A stretch of DNA of 64,000 nucleotides from UBA5239 sp040394635 (GTDB taxonomy: Bacteria; Verrucomicrobiota; Lentisphaeria; Victivallales; Victivallaceae). Position 1 is the first letter of the stretch. The number at the start of each line of letters is the position of its first letter. A program made the translations under genes and the position numbers. Location: contig JBEBRW010000007.1 in assembly GCA_040394635.1 (NCBI GenBank), forward strand, positions 1 through 64,000, in the 5' to 3' direction. The notes under the pieces were generated by a model, which searched no databases, had not been told where the DNA came from, and saw only the letters and a list, made by a program, of their open reading frames with translations. Shown here piece by piece: positions 33,004 through 42,193 of this stretch.

Positions 33004-33633
33004 ATGAAAAAAAGTTTGGCTGTACTGATTCTGGTGACCGGTATGACGGGCAGTATTTTTGCTCAGCAGGCGGCAACGATTCCCGAGCCCCGCCGGGTTA
33101 CGGAAACCACCGCCGGCGCGTACGATGCCAGCATGACCGGTGAATTCGACAGCAATCTCAAAAAATTCGGTTGGGGACTGCTGATGTATGTGCCGAACCG
33201 TCTTTGCGACGTGCTGGACCTTTTTACGATTCGCCTGGGTGCGGGCGGCACGGTGGGAGCCGGGTTCCAGATCACTGAATACTGCCAGCTTCAGGGGCAG
33301 TATGGCGAATTCGGTTTTCTCAGCACCGGCCATAAGCGCCAGTGGGGCGGCGGAGTTTTCAATGGCTTCACCTACGGGCTGGGCTGTTTCAAGCGCGATT
33401 TTTACGGCATCGGTGAACCGCTCGGCTGGCAAAAGGGCTTCGAACTGGCGGATTCCGCAATGAACGTGGTTTCGCTGTCGGACGACCGCTATAAATCCGG
33501 GACCCTCGATCCGTGGGCCATCGGCGCCAATTTCGCGCTGCTGTTCGACGTAGCCGTTTACGTGCACCCGGTAGCAATCGTGGACCTCGTGGCCGGTGTG
33601 TTGATGATCGACCTGGACAACGACGATTTTTGA
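33004..33633 (+). CDS. Exported protein of unknown function, possible small outer-membrane protein
   Basis: A 209-residue protein with a signal peptide (MKKSLAVLILVTGMTGSIFA, cut near AQQAA). The mature part is Gly and aromatic rich (VGAGFQITEYCQLQGQYGEF, GGGVFNGFTYGLGCF), which suggests membrane-facing beta strands or glycine-zipper segments, and it ends with hydrophobic AVYVHPVAIVDLVAGVLMID. I do not recognise the family. The ATG at 33004 is preferred because a promoter lies at 32927-32954 and the signal peptide then begins properly. It lies 17 bases before the GT-C-like membrane protein and probably shares its transcript. Confidence 0.72.
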   Translation: MKKSLAVLILVTGMTGSIFAQQAATIPEPRRVTETTAGAYDASMTGEFDSNLKKFGWGLLMYVPNRLCDVLDLFTIRLGAGGTVGAGFQITEYCQLQGQYGEFGFLSTGHKRQWGGGVFNGFTYGLGCFKRDFYGIGEPLGWQKGFELADSAMNVVSLSDDRYKSGTLDPWAIGANFALLFDVAVYVHPVAIVDLVAGVLMIDLDNDDF

Positions 33634-33650
33634 GTTGAAGTTGACCAGAA

Positions 33651-35288
33651 ATGCTGCGTGAAGAAAAGAGTTTCAGCGCAATCGGCGGGGGGCTGCTGCT
33701 TGCCGTCGTTTTCCTGATTATTTATTCCCCCCTGCAACTGAGTGAGCGCGAGCTTTACTGGCAGGAGGGCTACTACGCCGCGCAGGCGCTGGAAATGCCG
33801 TCCGCGCTGCCGATTGCGGTGGTTCACGGCGAAGTGGTCAACAATTCCTTTCCGCTTTATCCCTGGCTGGTTTCGCTGTTACTGAACATCCCGGGAATCC
33901 CGATGGAAACGGCGCTGCGCGGGCTGTCGGTGCTGGCGCTGGCGATCTGCACGCTGATTGTCTGGCGAGGGGCCAGGACCGCGGGCGGCGTGACCGCCGG
34001 GCTGGTGGCCGCGGCCATGATGTTCAGCAGCAATATCACCGTCGACAAAGCACCGGAGGGGTATCCGCAGACGCTGATGGTGGTCTTTCTGCTCTCCGGC
34101 TGGCTGATCTGGTTCAGCCTGGGCTTCGGCCGGGGCGACTGGAACCACGCGTGGATGATGTCGATGCTCTTCGGCGGGCTGGCTTTTTATACCGGCGGAT
34201 TTCAGGCCATCATTTATTACATCGTGCCGTTCATTTTCATGCGGCGTCCGCTGAGCATCTGGCGCAAACTCAATTATTCCGGCTTCTGGCTCGGGCTCGG
34301 GATTCTGGCGTGCTTCATTCTGCTGTGGGGGATTCCCTACATTCTGCTTTCGGACAAACTGCCCATCACCTCGCTGCCGGTCATAGAGCAATTGAGCAAA
34401 TACCCCAGCCACCTGCTGGAATTTCCGATTGACGTGGCGACGCGGACGCTGCCGTGGTCCATCCTGGCGTGGGCGCCCTTCTGCGTGGCGCTGTTTCCGC
34501 TGGATTCGACGCCGATTTTCAGCCGCTTCCTGCGGACGATCGTCATTTCCCTGTTGTTCGTGATCTGGCTGAACCCGCTGGCCGAGCCGCGCGACCTGAT
34601 CATCCTGATGCCTGCGCTGTCGATCCTGACCGGGCTGAATTACTGGATTCTGGCGCGGCGCTACGGCGACCGGTTGATCCGGATCATGATGATTCCGGCC
34701 TGGCTGCTGATCATCCCCGCGGCCATTATCGTGCTTTTTTACTTCGTCCCCGCCGAATGGGGCCTGATGCACCTGCGCCTCGATTACGGGCTGGACTTCC
34801 GGGGGGACCTGCTCCACCGGATCATCGGCGTGACCTACGCGGCAATCATGATCCTGATCTCGTTTTATCTGGTCATCGGCGGGCGGCAGCGGCCGCTCTG
34901 GGTCTGGATACTGCTGCTGACGAGCTGTTTCTCGCTCTTTTCGTGGAGTCTGATGACCCCGTACCGGGCGCAGGAGCACCCGAAAAAGGACCTCGGACTG
35001 GAAATGCGCCAGGCGCTCAACCAGGAGGGCGTGCCGGCCGACGAAATCATCTACAAGTCGAGGATTCTCGACCTTTACAATGAATGTTACTACCTGGGCG
35101 GGAACATCCGCAAAATTTCGTCGCTCAGCGACCTGCCGGCGGGCCAGAAAACCGTTTACCTGATCAGTACCGAATTTCCGCAAATGCCCGAGCGCCGCTG
35201 GCGCAACCTCCTGCCGGAACGTATGGAATACCGCAACAAACGACTCTGTCTTTACCAGGGGATCCTGGCCGAAAATGAAAGCGAATAA
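33651..35288 (+). CDS. GT-C (family 39/83-like) polytopic membrane protein
   Basis: A 545-residue integral membrane protein with many hydrophobic helices, resembling dolichyl-phosphate-mannose or ArnT-like GT-C glycosyltransferases. The first periplasmic loop reads SERELYWQEGYYAAQALEMP, in the place where this class has an acidic catalytic residue and DE..YY pattern. A later loop has NNSFPLYPWLVSLLLN, also typical. The C-terminal 100 residues are soluble. Its last 14 bases overlap the start of rlmN, so the two are translationally linked. It likely transfers a lipid-linked sugar in the envelope; donor and acceptor are unknown. Confidence 0.75.
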   Translation: MLREEKSFSAIGGGLLLAVVFLIIYSPLQLSERELYWQEGYYAAQALEMPSALPIAVVHGEVVNNSFPLYPWLVSLLLNIPGIPMETALRGLSVLALAICTLIVWRGARTAGGVTAGLVAAAMMFSSNITVDKAPEGYPQTLMVVFLLSGWLIWFSLGFGRGDWNHAWMMSMLFGGLAFYTGGFQAIIYYIVPFIFMRRPLSIWRKLNYSGFWLGLGILACFILLWGIPYILLSDKLPITSLPVIEQLSKYPSHLLEFPIDVATRTLPWSILAWAPFCVALFPLDSTPIFSRFLRTIVISLLFVIWLNPLAEPRDLIILMPALSILTGLNYWILARRYGDRLIRIMMIPAWLLIIPAAIIVLFYFVPAEWGLMHLRLDYGLDFRGDLLHRIIGVTYAAIMILISFYLVIGGRQRPLWVWILLLTSCFSLFSWSLMTPYRAQEHPKKDLGLEMRQALNQEGVPADEIIYKSRILDLYNECYYLGGNIRKISSLSDLPAGQKTVYLISTEFPQMPERRWRNLLPERMEYRNKRLCLYQGILAENESE

Positions 35289-36309
35289 ACCAATTTTAAG
35301 CGGTTTGACGCCGGACGGGCTGAAAGAGTTGACCGCTGCCGCCGGTCAGGCCGCTTTCCGCGCCGGCCAGCTCGCCGAGTGGACCTACCGCCGCCAGGTC
35401 CTCGATCCCGAAGAAATGACCAATCTGCCGCGCGGCTTCAAGGATTACCTGAAAAACGAGACCATCCCGTGTTCCTCCACCGTCGAGGAGTGCGTCGGCT
35501 CCCCGGACGGCACGGAAAAACTGCTGCTGAGGCTTCACGACGGCGAATGCATCGAAATGGTGATGATTCCCTCCCCCGAGCGGATGACCTTTTGCCTGAG
35601 CACCCAGGTCGGCTGTCCGGTGCGCTGCCGGTTCTGCGCCAGCGGCGCGGACGGGCTGGTGCGGAACCTCGACACCGCCGAAATCATGGAGGAGCTTTAC
35701 CTCGGCGCCCGCAAACTGGGCCGGTTGCCGGACAACATCGTTTTCATGGGCATCGGCGAGGGGCTGCTGAATTTCAAGAATCTCGCCGCCGCGCTGGAGC
35801 TCATTACCGGGCCGGACACGGTCGGCATGTCGCCGCGCCGCGTGGTGGTTTCCACCAGCGGTTACGTGCCGGGCATCCGGCAGCTGGCGGACCTGGAGAA
35901 GCCGTTCACGCTGGCGGTGTCGCTGCACGCGGTGAACGACGAGATCCGCAGCCGGATCATCCCGGACAAGCTCCGTTACCCCATCCGGGAAATTCTCGAC
36001 GGCTGCACCTACTACCGCCGGAAAATCGGGCGCATGATCACCTTTGAATACACCATGCTGGCCGGGATCAACGACAGTCTCGAAGACGCCGTGGAGCTCG
36101 CGAAAATCGCCGCCGCACAGCACGCGAAAATCAACCTGATCCCGTACAATGCCGTTTCCGACGAATTCAAGCGCCCGTCGAAGAACACCATCCGCGCATT
36201 TCTCAACACGCTGGAGAAACACCGCGTCTCCGTCACGCTTCGTATGGAAAAGGGCGCGGACAGCAACGCCGCCTGCGGACAGCTCCGTCAAAAGAGTAAG
36301 AAAAAATAA
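35275..36309 (+). CDS. rlmN: 23S rRNA (adenine2503-C2)-methyltransferase RlmN
   Basis: A 344-residue radical SAM enzyme. The iron-sulfur motif C114-xxx-C118-xx-C121 lies in CLSTQVGCPVRCRFCASG. It also has MEELYLGARKLG, the VVVSTSGYVPGIRQL segment, KPFTLAVSLHAVNDEIR and the C-terminal ADSNAACGQLR, where C334 is the methyl-carrying cysteine. It methylates A2503 of 23S rRNA and A37 of some tRNAs. The start ATG overlaps the GT-C-like gene by 14 bases. A promoter for the next gene begins immediately after its stop. Confidence 0.93.
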   Translation: MKANKPILSGLTPDGLKELTAAAGQAAFRAGQLAEWTYRRQVLDPEEMTNLPRGFKDYLKNETIPCSSTVEECVGSPDGTEKLLLRLHDGECIEMVMIPSPERMTFCLSTQVGCPVRCRFCASGADGLVRNLDTAEIMEELYLGARKLGRLPDNIVFMGIGEGLLNFKNLAAALELITGPDTVGMSPRRVVVSTSGYVPGIRQLADLEKPFTLAVSLHAVNDEIRSRIIPDKLRYPIREILDGCTYYRRKIGRMITFEYTMLAGINDSLEDAVELAKIAAAQHAKINLIPYNAVSDEFKRPSKNTIRAFLNTLEKHRVSVTLRMEKGADSNAACGQLRQKSKKK

Positions 36310-36338
36310 TTGTAATCCGGTGATATCGGGTTTATATT
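36310..36338 (+). promoter_or_regulatory. Promoter of the lipoprotein-permease pair
   Basis: TTGTAA (36310-36315) and TATATT (36333-36338) are 17 bases apart, directly after the rlmN stop codon. Transcription would begin near 36345, 27 bases before the ATG at 36372. Confidence 0.65.
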
Positions 36339-36371
36339 ACCCATATCCTATAAAACAAGAGGAACAGTGAA

Positions 36372-36932
36372 ATGAAGTACCTGCTGATGTTGATCGGCGC
36401 AGTCCTGTTTACCTGCATGTGCGGCTGCGAAAAACTGAAAATCGAAAACGAAGACGAAGTCGACAACAAGGAAAAAACCTCCTTTTTCGACGCCAAAAAA
36501 CCCAAGTATGTGATCAGCTTCCACGAGATTATCAAATATCCCCGTGCCAGCGATATCGAAAAACCGATCAATACCCTTGACGGCAAAAAAGTCTATATCA
36601 ACATCAACCAGTTCGTTCACTCCAGCGACATCATGGACGCCAATCTGATCAAGCTGCCGAATAACGACGATTACTTCAATATCCGTCTGCGTTTCTCCCG
36701 CTCGGGCACGATCCGCTGGCATGCCATGGCGATCCAGTTCAAGGGCCGCGAAGTCGCCATGCTGCTTGACGGCGAATACCTGACCTCGCTGATCCCCGAC
36801 CCGATGGCGGACGAGGATGACGAATGGGTGATCGTCCGCGGTCCCTTCGACGCAGTAACCGCCAAGGGCATCGCCCGTTACGCCTCCAAGAATTACGCGA
36901 TCTATAACCCGGACCCGAGCAGACTGTTCTGA
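36372..36932 (+). CDS. Lipoprotein of unknown function
   Basis: A 186-residue lipoprotein with lipobox MKYLLMLIGAVLFTCMCGCE. The mature region has a short charged segment (ENEDEVDNKEK) and a compact domain with IKYPRASDIEKPINTLDGKK, IRWHAMAIQFKGREVAMLLD and DEWVIVRGPFDAVTAKGIA. The latter half resembles the SecD/preprotein-like or beta-clasp pieces seen in some envelope lipoproteins, but I cannot name a family. GAGG lies 9 bases before the ATG. The following permease starts one base after its stop, so the two are coupled. Confidence 0.78.
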   Translation: MKYLLMLIGAVLFTCMCGCEKLKIENEDEVDNKEKTSFFDAKKPKYVISFHEIIKYPRASDIEKPINTLDGKKVYININQFVHSSDIMDANLIKLPNNDDYFNIRLRFSRSGTIRWHAMAIQFKGREVAMLLDGEYLTSLIPDPMADEDDEWVIVRGPFDAVTAKGIARYASKNYAIYNPDPSRLF

Positions 36933-36933
36933 C

Positions 36934-37953
36934 GTGCTGAACTACCTGATCAAACGCATAGCGCTGGCTCTGCTCACCATCACGGTGATTATGACGGTGA
37001 GCTATGTGTTGTTGCGCCTTGCCCCCGGAGACCCGACCCGCAGCAGCCTGATCGGCGAAACCGGCGGCGAAAATCTCTCCTCGGACAAAGGCGTTTTCGC
37101 CCAGAACAGCGCCATGCGCGAGAAACTGCACCTGGACAAGCCCGTTTACATGGGCCTTTTTTACTGGTTCAGCGCCATCGTCACCAAAGGCGATTTCGGC
37201 GATTCCGCGGTGGTCGACGCCGGGCGGCCGGTGCTGGAAATCATCCTGGAGCGCCTGCCGGTCACGCTCACGCTGAACTTCTGGGCCATCCTGATCACCT
37301 ACCTGCTGGCCATTCCGCTCGGCATGTACGCCGCGGTGTACCCGGACGGCTCCTTCGACCGGGTCACCACGCTGATCCTGTTTTTCCTCTATTCGCTGCC
37401 GGCCGTCTGGGTGGCGCTGGTGTTCCAGGCGACCTTGAGCGAAGGCGGCTGGGTCTCGTGGTTCCCGCTGAAAGGCATGTCCACGGGCCCCTACACCGGC
37501 ATGACCACCTGGCAGATCATCTGCGATTCGGTCCATCACTATATCCTGCCGGTCACCTGCCTGAGTTACGCGGGTTTCGCCAGTCTTTCGCGCTATACCC
37601 GCAGCAGCATGCTGGAGGTGATCAACCAGGATTACATCCGCACCGCCCGGGCCAAGGGCGTAGCCGACCACGTGATTCTTTTCAAACACGCACTGCGCAA
37701 TGCACTGATCACGCTCATCACTCTTTTCGCCGGGCTGCTGCCGGGGCTGATCGCCGGCAGCATCATCATCGAATACGTGTTCAACATCAACGGCATGGGC
37801 TCGCTCTCGCTACTCTCGCTGAACAGCCGCGACTATCCGCTGCAAATGGCGCTCTTCTGCATCGGCGGCGGCCTGACGCTGGCCGGAATCCTGCTGGCGG
37901 ACATCCTTTACGTACTGGTCGACCCCCGAATCACCTTCAAATCCCGGGCTTGA
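36934..37953 (+). CDS. ABC transporter permease, DppB/OppB family
   Basis: A 339-residue inner-membrane permease with GTG start one base past the lipoprotein stop. It has the N-terminal helix (LIKRIALALLTITVIMTVSY), the LAPGDP motif after it, the EAA-type loop (DYIRTARAKGVADHVILFKH) and ends with the DILYVLVDPRITF signature of DppB-type peptide or oligosaccharide permeases. It would pair with a DppC-type permease, ATPases and a binding protein, none of which are in this window; a transcription regulator follows instead. Function is therefore only assignable to the transporter class. Confidence 0.9.
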   Translation: MLNYLIKRIALALLTITVIMTVSYVLLRLAPGDPTRSSLIGETGGENLSSDKGVFAQNSAMREKLHLDKPVYMGLFYWFSAIVTKGDFGDSAVVDAGRPVLEIILERLPVTLTLNFWAILITYLLAIPLGMYAAVYPDGSFDRVTTLILFFLYSLPAVWVALVFQATLSEGGWVSWFPLKGMSTGPYTGMTTWQIICDSVHHYILPVTCLSYAGFASLSRYTRSSMLEVINQDYIRTARAKGVADHVILFKHALRNALITLITLFAGLLPGLIAGSIIIEYVFNINGMGSLSLLSLNSRDYPLQMALFCIGGGLTLAGILLADILYVLVDPRITFKSRA

Positions 37954-37980
37954 CACATCCCATTCGTCCTCTGCTCAACA

Positions 37981-38004
37981 GCATTTATCATTGCATTTAT
38001 CATA
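37981..38004. repeat. Two 12-base direct repeats, GCATTTATCATT and GCATTTATCATA
   Basis: The two units are contiguous and differ only in the last base. They lie 29 bases before the -35 box of the cassette D regulator and may be its operator. One helical turn (12 bases) separates equivalent positions. Confidence 0.7.
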
Positions 38005-38032
38005 AAATGAGGTTTATTTAATAAATACCCTG

Positions 38033-38060
38033 TTGTCATTTTCCGGGGAAACATTATAAT
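38033..38060 (+). promoter_or_regulatory. Promoter of the cassette D regulator
   Basis: TTGTCA (38033-38038) and TATAAT (38055-38060) are 16 bases apart. The predicted start near 38067 would make the in-frame ATG at 38068 leaderless, so the ATG at 38098, with AAGG upstream, is preferred. Confidence 0.7.
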
Positions 38061-38097
38061 AATTGATATGAAGCAATCGGAAATCAAGGCTGAAGGC

Positions 38098-39192
38098 ATG
38101 AAGTCGTATCAATTTAAAAGCATGATCATTAATGATATAAAGACCGGGAAACTGTCGCCGGGCGAGGCTATCGGCTCGGCAAAGGAACTGTCTGATAAAT
38201 ACGGCATTCCATATATCACCATCAACCGGGTTATGGCGGAACTCGGCGAAAAAGGCTACCTGAACCGGATCAAAGGCAAAGGGACATTCGTCTCGCCGGA
38301 TTTGACTCCGGCAGTGCCCAAGCGCCGCTTCGGGCTTTGCTTCGACGACGATCTGTACCGCAAAGATACTGCCAACGGCTTCTCCGCATTCGGCATCTTC
38401 GCCTTTCACGCCAGAAGCGTTTTGAAGGAAAAAGGTTACGATATTTTCGATTTCACGGTCAATGAACTCCTCGATCCGCAGTTCGAGCGGAAATACCAGA
38501 TCGACGCCCTGCTGGCTTCCTCCAATATTCCGAAGGCTGCCATTCCCCTGCTGGCCGGGAAAAAACTGCCGGTGGCCGTGGTTCAGCATTCATCATTTTT
38601 TGAATACCCGTTTCATCAGGTAATACCGGATATTCTGGGCGGGTTCCTTGAAATCACCCGGTTGCTGCGCGAAGGCAATTGCGGGACGATTCACGTTCTC
38701 TACACGGACAACTATACCTCATGCTCCCGCGTGGAAGTATTCCGCCAGGCGGCCAAATGGGAAGGGATTCCGGATGATGCGATCAAAATGTTCTGCAACC
38801 CATTCGGACACGGGGATTTCGGTCAACTGACCGGTTACCGGATGGCGCGTCAGCTGTTGAAAAATTTCGAGCCGGGCAGCGTTATTTTTTCGCCCAGCGA
38901 TTTTCTTTCGTTCGGCATCGTCAATGCCTTTTTCGAGGAAGAAATGATCGCCGGCGAGGATTTTCACCTGATCAGTTTCGACAATCTCGAAGACGAATCG
39001 CTGCTGCCGTTCGGCCGTCCGCTGCTGACCTCGCTGGACTTCCCGAAGCGCGAAATCATCGAGCGCGCAATCCAGTTGCTTGAAGAGAAAATCGACCGCC
39101 CGAGCCCGGAGCTCGTCACCATCCGGGTTCCCGCCGAATTAGTTATACGCGAAACGTTCAAACCAATGATCAAACAGGAGGTTATCTCATGA
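38098..39192 (+). CDS. GntR-type regulator with LacI-like sensor domain (cassette D)
   Basis: A 364-residue regulator (374 if the ATG at 38068 is used). The winged helix is IIGSAKELSDKYGIPYITIN-like in layout (GSAKELSDKYGIPYITINRV is seen directly) and the effector domain follows from RRFGLCFDDDLY. It ends with a 4-base ATGA overlap with the pseudopilin gene, so regulator, pseudopilin and DUF4091 protein form one operon. The 12-base direct repeats upstream are candidate binding sites. Effector unknown. Confidence 0.85.
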   Translation: MKSYQFKSMIINDIKTGKLSPGEAIGSAKELSDKYGIPYITINRVMAELGEKGYLNRIKGKGTFVSPDLTPAVPKRRFGLCFDDDLYRKDTANGFSAFGIFAFHARSVLKEKGYDIFDFTVNELLDPQFERKYQIDALLASSNIPKAAIPLLAGKKLPVAVVQHSSFFEYPFHQVIPDILGGFLEITRLLREGNCGTIHVLYTDNYTSCSRVEVFRQAAKWEGIPDDAIKMFCNPFGHGDFGQLTGYRMARQLLKNFEPGSVIFSPSDFLSFGIVNAFFEEEMIAGEDFHLISFDNLEDESLLPFGRPLLTSLDFPKREIIERAIQLLEEKIDRPSPELVTIRVPAELVIRETFKPMIKQEVIS

Positions 39193-39824
39193 ATAAAGAG
39201 CCAAAGAAATTCACACTTATCGAGTTATTGGTTGTGATCGCAATTATCGCGATTTTGGCCGTCATGCTGCTGCCCGCGCTGAACAAGGCCCGCGAAAAGG
39301 CCCACGCCAGCAACTGCGTTTCGAAACTGAAGCAAATCGGCACGGGCATGGTATTGTACCTGGAAGACAACGGCGGGTTCTACCCGGAAGAAAGTGGCGT
39401 AAATTCGACCTGGTCCACAACTTATACGGAGACATGGATCACGTTATTTGCTTCGTACCTGCATTATTCAACTACGCCGTGGAACCAGAAGATTCCGTTC
39501 CTGCTCTGCGCCTCGGCGAAAATCAATTACCAGTACAACTGGGAAAGCAGCTACGGCATGAACACCATGCTGGTGGGAAAGAAAAACGGCAAATCCAAAA
39601 ATCCGTCGAGGCTGTTACTTTTCGCCGACCACAGCCAGCGGCTGATCTTTAACAACGATGTGGCTTTCCGTGATCCGTATTTCTCCGTGGAAACGTACCG
39701 CCACAGCCAGATGACCAATACGCTGCGCGGCGATCTGCATACGGAAACAGCCAAGCGCGGAGAGATCATCGGCTCCATCTATACCCGCTATACGTTGCAT
39801 CCGGTGTGGGACCCGGAATTCTAA
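39189..39824 (+). CDS. Pseudopilin-like protein (cassette D)
   Basis: A 211-residue protein starting MNKEPKKFTLIELLVVIAII. The residue before Phe is Lys, not Gly. The anchor has one change against the other copies (ILAVML for ILAAML). The C-terminal element is YRHSQMTNTLRGDLHTE, which fits H-x9-D. AGGAGG lies 7 bases before the ATG inside the regulator gene, and the ATG overlaps that gene's stop. It lies 20 bases before the DUF4091 gene. Confidence 0.9.
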   Translation: MNKEPKKFTLIELLVVIAIIAILAVMLLPALNKAREKAHASNCVSKLKQIGTGMVLYLEDNGGFYPEESGVNSTWSTTYTETWITLFASYLHYSTTPWNQKIPFLLCASAKINYQYNWESSYGMNTMLVGKKNGKSKNPSRLLLFADHSQRLIFNNDVAFRDPYFSVETYRHSQMTNTLRGDLHTETAKRGEIIGSIYTRYTLHPVWDPEF

Positions 39825-39844
39825 TCACATATTGAGGCTAAACC

Positions 39845-42187
39845 ATGCGTATCTTACTGATCCTGATTCTCACGTTGCCGGTCCTGCTGAGCGGGGCCGA
39901 CATGGCCAAACTCTCCGATGCCAAATTTCTGCAGAACTGGAAGGTCCGCCACGGCGCGGCACTGGAACTGGCCAACTGGCCCGACGGCAACCCCGGCTTC
40001 TGCGGCAAACTGACCCTGGGCAAGTTCCAGCCGGGCGGCGAACAGTGGCCGGCCATCGACCTGCCGGCAGCTCACCTCGGACAAACCGATTGGAGCTTTC
40101 TGAAGGAGCTGCAGGTCACGATTTATACGGAAAAAAGCGGCTTCATCCGCTTGTCCGTGAGCGGAGCGGACGCCGAAGGCAAGGCGAAGAGCGTCAGTTA
40201 CAATATTGCCCTGGAAGCCGGGCGCAATGCCATTGTCATAGGGCGCGAGGCGTTTGCGGATATTCCATTGAACAACATTACTACCCTGAACTATTTCATG
40301 ACCCGTCCGGAGTCCGAAAAGGTTTTCTACATCGGCGACATGACGGCTGAGTTCGAAAATCCGCAGGAATATCTGCAGCGTTTCTACCGGCAGGCCGAAG
40401 AAATTCGACAAGCTGATTTTTCCGGTTTGAACACGATCATGAAAACTCAGGCTCAAGAAAATATCAACCGCTTGAATGAACTGGAACAAAAACTCAAAAG
40501 CAGCAAAACGTCGGTACTGGACAGCGTCAAGTCCGGGCTGCAAATGATCCATATTCTTCAGGAATACCGCCAATTGTCCGCATTCATGGCCCTGAAGCAC
40601 GGCGACGCGCTGGCGGCGGGCTGGGTTCCCCCCACCGAAAAGGTATTCCGCAACGAACAGATTTTCGCCGATGAACCGGTCGGAACCGGAAAACTGGCCG
40701 CCGCCGGCAATGAGCGCGAGGGCATTCAACTGGTCGTTTATCCGCTGAAAGAGTTGAAAAATGTCCGTGTCGAAACTGCCGCCATTCCGGGTTTGTCCGG
40801 AGCGGCCGTTTCGATTCACCCGGTGGGCTATGTCTGGTGCGAAAAACCGTCGTATCCGGTCGGGCGCTCGGGCTGGATGCCGGACCCGATTTGCGAATAC
40901 GCCGCCTCGATGGATCTGGAAGCCGGTAAATACCAGTCCTACTATCTGGACATCAAGCTGCCGCCGAATGCGCCGAAAGGCGTGTACAAAGGCGAAGTAC
41001 GGTTGAATGCCGACGGAATCGATGCCGTTACATTGCCGTTCGAGCTCCGGGTATTCGGCTTTTCGCTGCCGGACGGGACACCGTATCCGCTGGCCACGTC
41101 CAAGGGGGCGGTCAGCCTCGGCAAACATTATCCTCCCACCGCGGAAGGGAGGGTTGAATACCGGAAGAAATGTTTCCAACTGCTGCTGGATTACCGGATC
41201 AGCCCCGACGATATTTACCGCTGGCACCCGGCGGAAGTGGCCGAAGCCCGCGAAATCCTGAAAAATCAGGGCACCATGTTCAATATCATCTACGTGCAAC
41301 CGGGCAAAGACGAATCCGGCAAGTACCCGGAACCCCATCGCAGCCGCATCCTGAAATCGCTGGAACGGGTCGTCCCTCAATATGCCGAAGCCGGGATTCT
41401 GGACCGCGCCTATATTTACGGGTTCGACGAAGCCGGGCCGGCGATGTTCGAAGCCATGCGCGACATCTTCGGGGCGATCAAGGAGAAATACCCGGATATC
41501 CCGATCATGACCACCGCTTATGACAATTCCTTCGGCATCGATTCGGAGCTGGACCGCTATGTCGATATCTGGGTGCCGCTGTCGGACAAACTCCCCCTGA
41601 CGCTGGACGCGGCCGCCCGGGCCCGGGAGCGCGGACGGCAAATCTGGTGGTACGTCTGTATCGCGCCGCTGGCTCCTTATGCCAATTTGATGATCGAATA
41701 TCCCGCCATCGACGGCCGCCTGCTGATGGGGATGATGAGCCTGCAGCAACGTCCGCAAGGTTTCCTCTATTACTGCGTGTCGATGTGGCGCGACTACCAC
41801 AAAAACGATCAGGGCAAATGGGAAGCTTCCATGCGCAAAAAATACATGAATGGCGCCCCCCTGACTGACTGGCCCGGCTATTCCTGGCAAAACAGCAACG
41901 GCGACGGCAACTGGACCTATCCGGCGGCTGACGGCCCGATCCCGTCGCTCCGCTTGAAAAACATCAACGACGGGCTGGAAGATTACTTTTACTGGGATAT
42001 GCTGAGCAAGGCGGCGGCATCGTCGACCGCCATGCCGTCCGATTGGCTCAAACGCGCGGAGAAGGCGCTGCGGGCCCCGGACCGGATCGTCAAGTCCCTG
42101 ACGGAATACCAGCGCGACTTCAACCTTCTCCAGCGGGAACGCCTGGAAGCGGCCGAACTGCTGGAGAAGTTTTATGAATTGAAATAA
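39845..42187 (+). CDS. Secreted DUF4091-type glycoside hydrolase-like protein (cassette D)
   Basis: A 780-residue exported protein. The signal peptide is MRILLILILTLPVLLSGA. An N-terminal beta domain is followed by a helical linker (residues about 175-250), a second beta-sandwich (EGIQLVVYPLKELKNVRV) and a barrel containing YIYGFDEAGP, with D528 and E529 in the place of the catalytic acid pair. The C-terminal part has YPAADGPIPSLRLKNINDGL and ends in helices, as in DUF4091. GAGG lies 8 bases before the ATG. It is the last gene of the operon and is followed at once by a repeat hairpin. Confidence 0.82.
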   Translation: MRILLILILTLPVLLSGADMAKLSDAKFLQNWKVRHGAALELANWPDGNPGFCGKLTLGKFQPGGEQWPAIDLPAAHLGQTDWSFLKELQVTIYTEKSGFIRLSVSGADAEGKAKSVSYNIALEAGRNAIVIGREAFADIPLNNITTLNYFMTRPESEKVFYIGDMTAEFENPQEYLQRFYRQAEEIRQADFSGLNTIMKTQAQENINRLNELEQKLKSSKTSVLDSVKSGLQMIHILQEYRQLSAFMALKHGDALAAGWVPPTEKVFRNEQIFADEPVGTGKLAAAGNEREGIQLVVYPLKELKNVRVETAAIPGLSGAAVSIHPVGYVWCEKPSYPVGRSGWMPDPICEYAASMDLEAGKYQSYYLDIKLPPNAPKGVYKGEVRLNADGIDAVTLPFELRVFGFSLPDGTPYPLATSKGAVSLGKHYPPTAEGRVEYRKKCFQLLLDYRISPDDIYRWHPAEVAEAREILKNQGTMFNIIYVQPGKDESGKYPEPHRSRILKSLERVVPQYAEAGILDRAYIYGFDEAGPAMFEAMRDIFGAIKEKYPDIPIMTTAYDNSFGIDSELDRYVDIWVPLSDKLPLTLDAAARARERGRQIWWYVCIAPLAPYANLMIEYPAIDGRLLMGMMSLQQRPQGFLYYCVSMWRDYHKNDQGKWEASMRKKYMNGAPLTDWPGYSWQNSNGDGNWTYPAADGPIPSLRLKNINDGLEDYFYWDMLSKAAASSTAMPSDWLKRAEKALRAPDRIVKSLTEYQRDFNLLQRERLEAAELLEKFYELK

Positions 42188-42193
42188 GGCAGC

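Noticed and set aside
39854..41890. 678-residue minus-strand frame opposite the cassette D DUF4091 gene
   Set aside because: The plus frame has a signal peptide, a ribosome site and family motifs; the minus frame has none.
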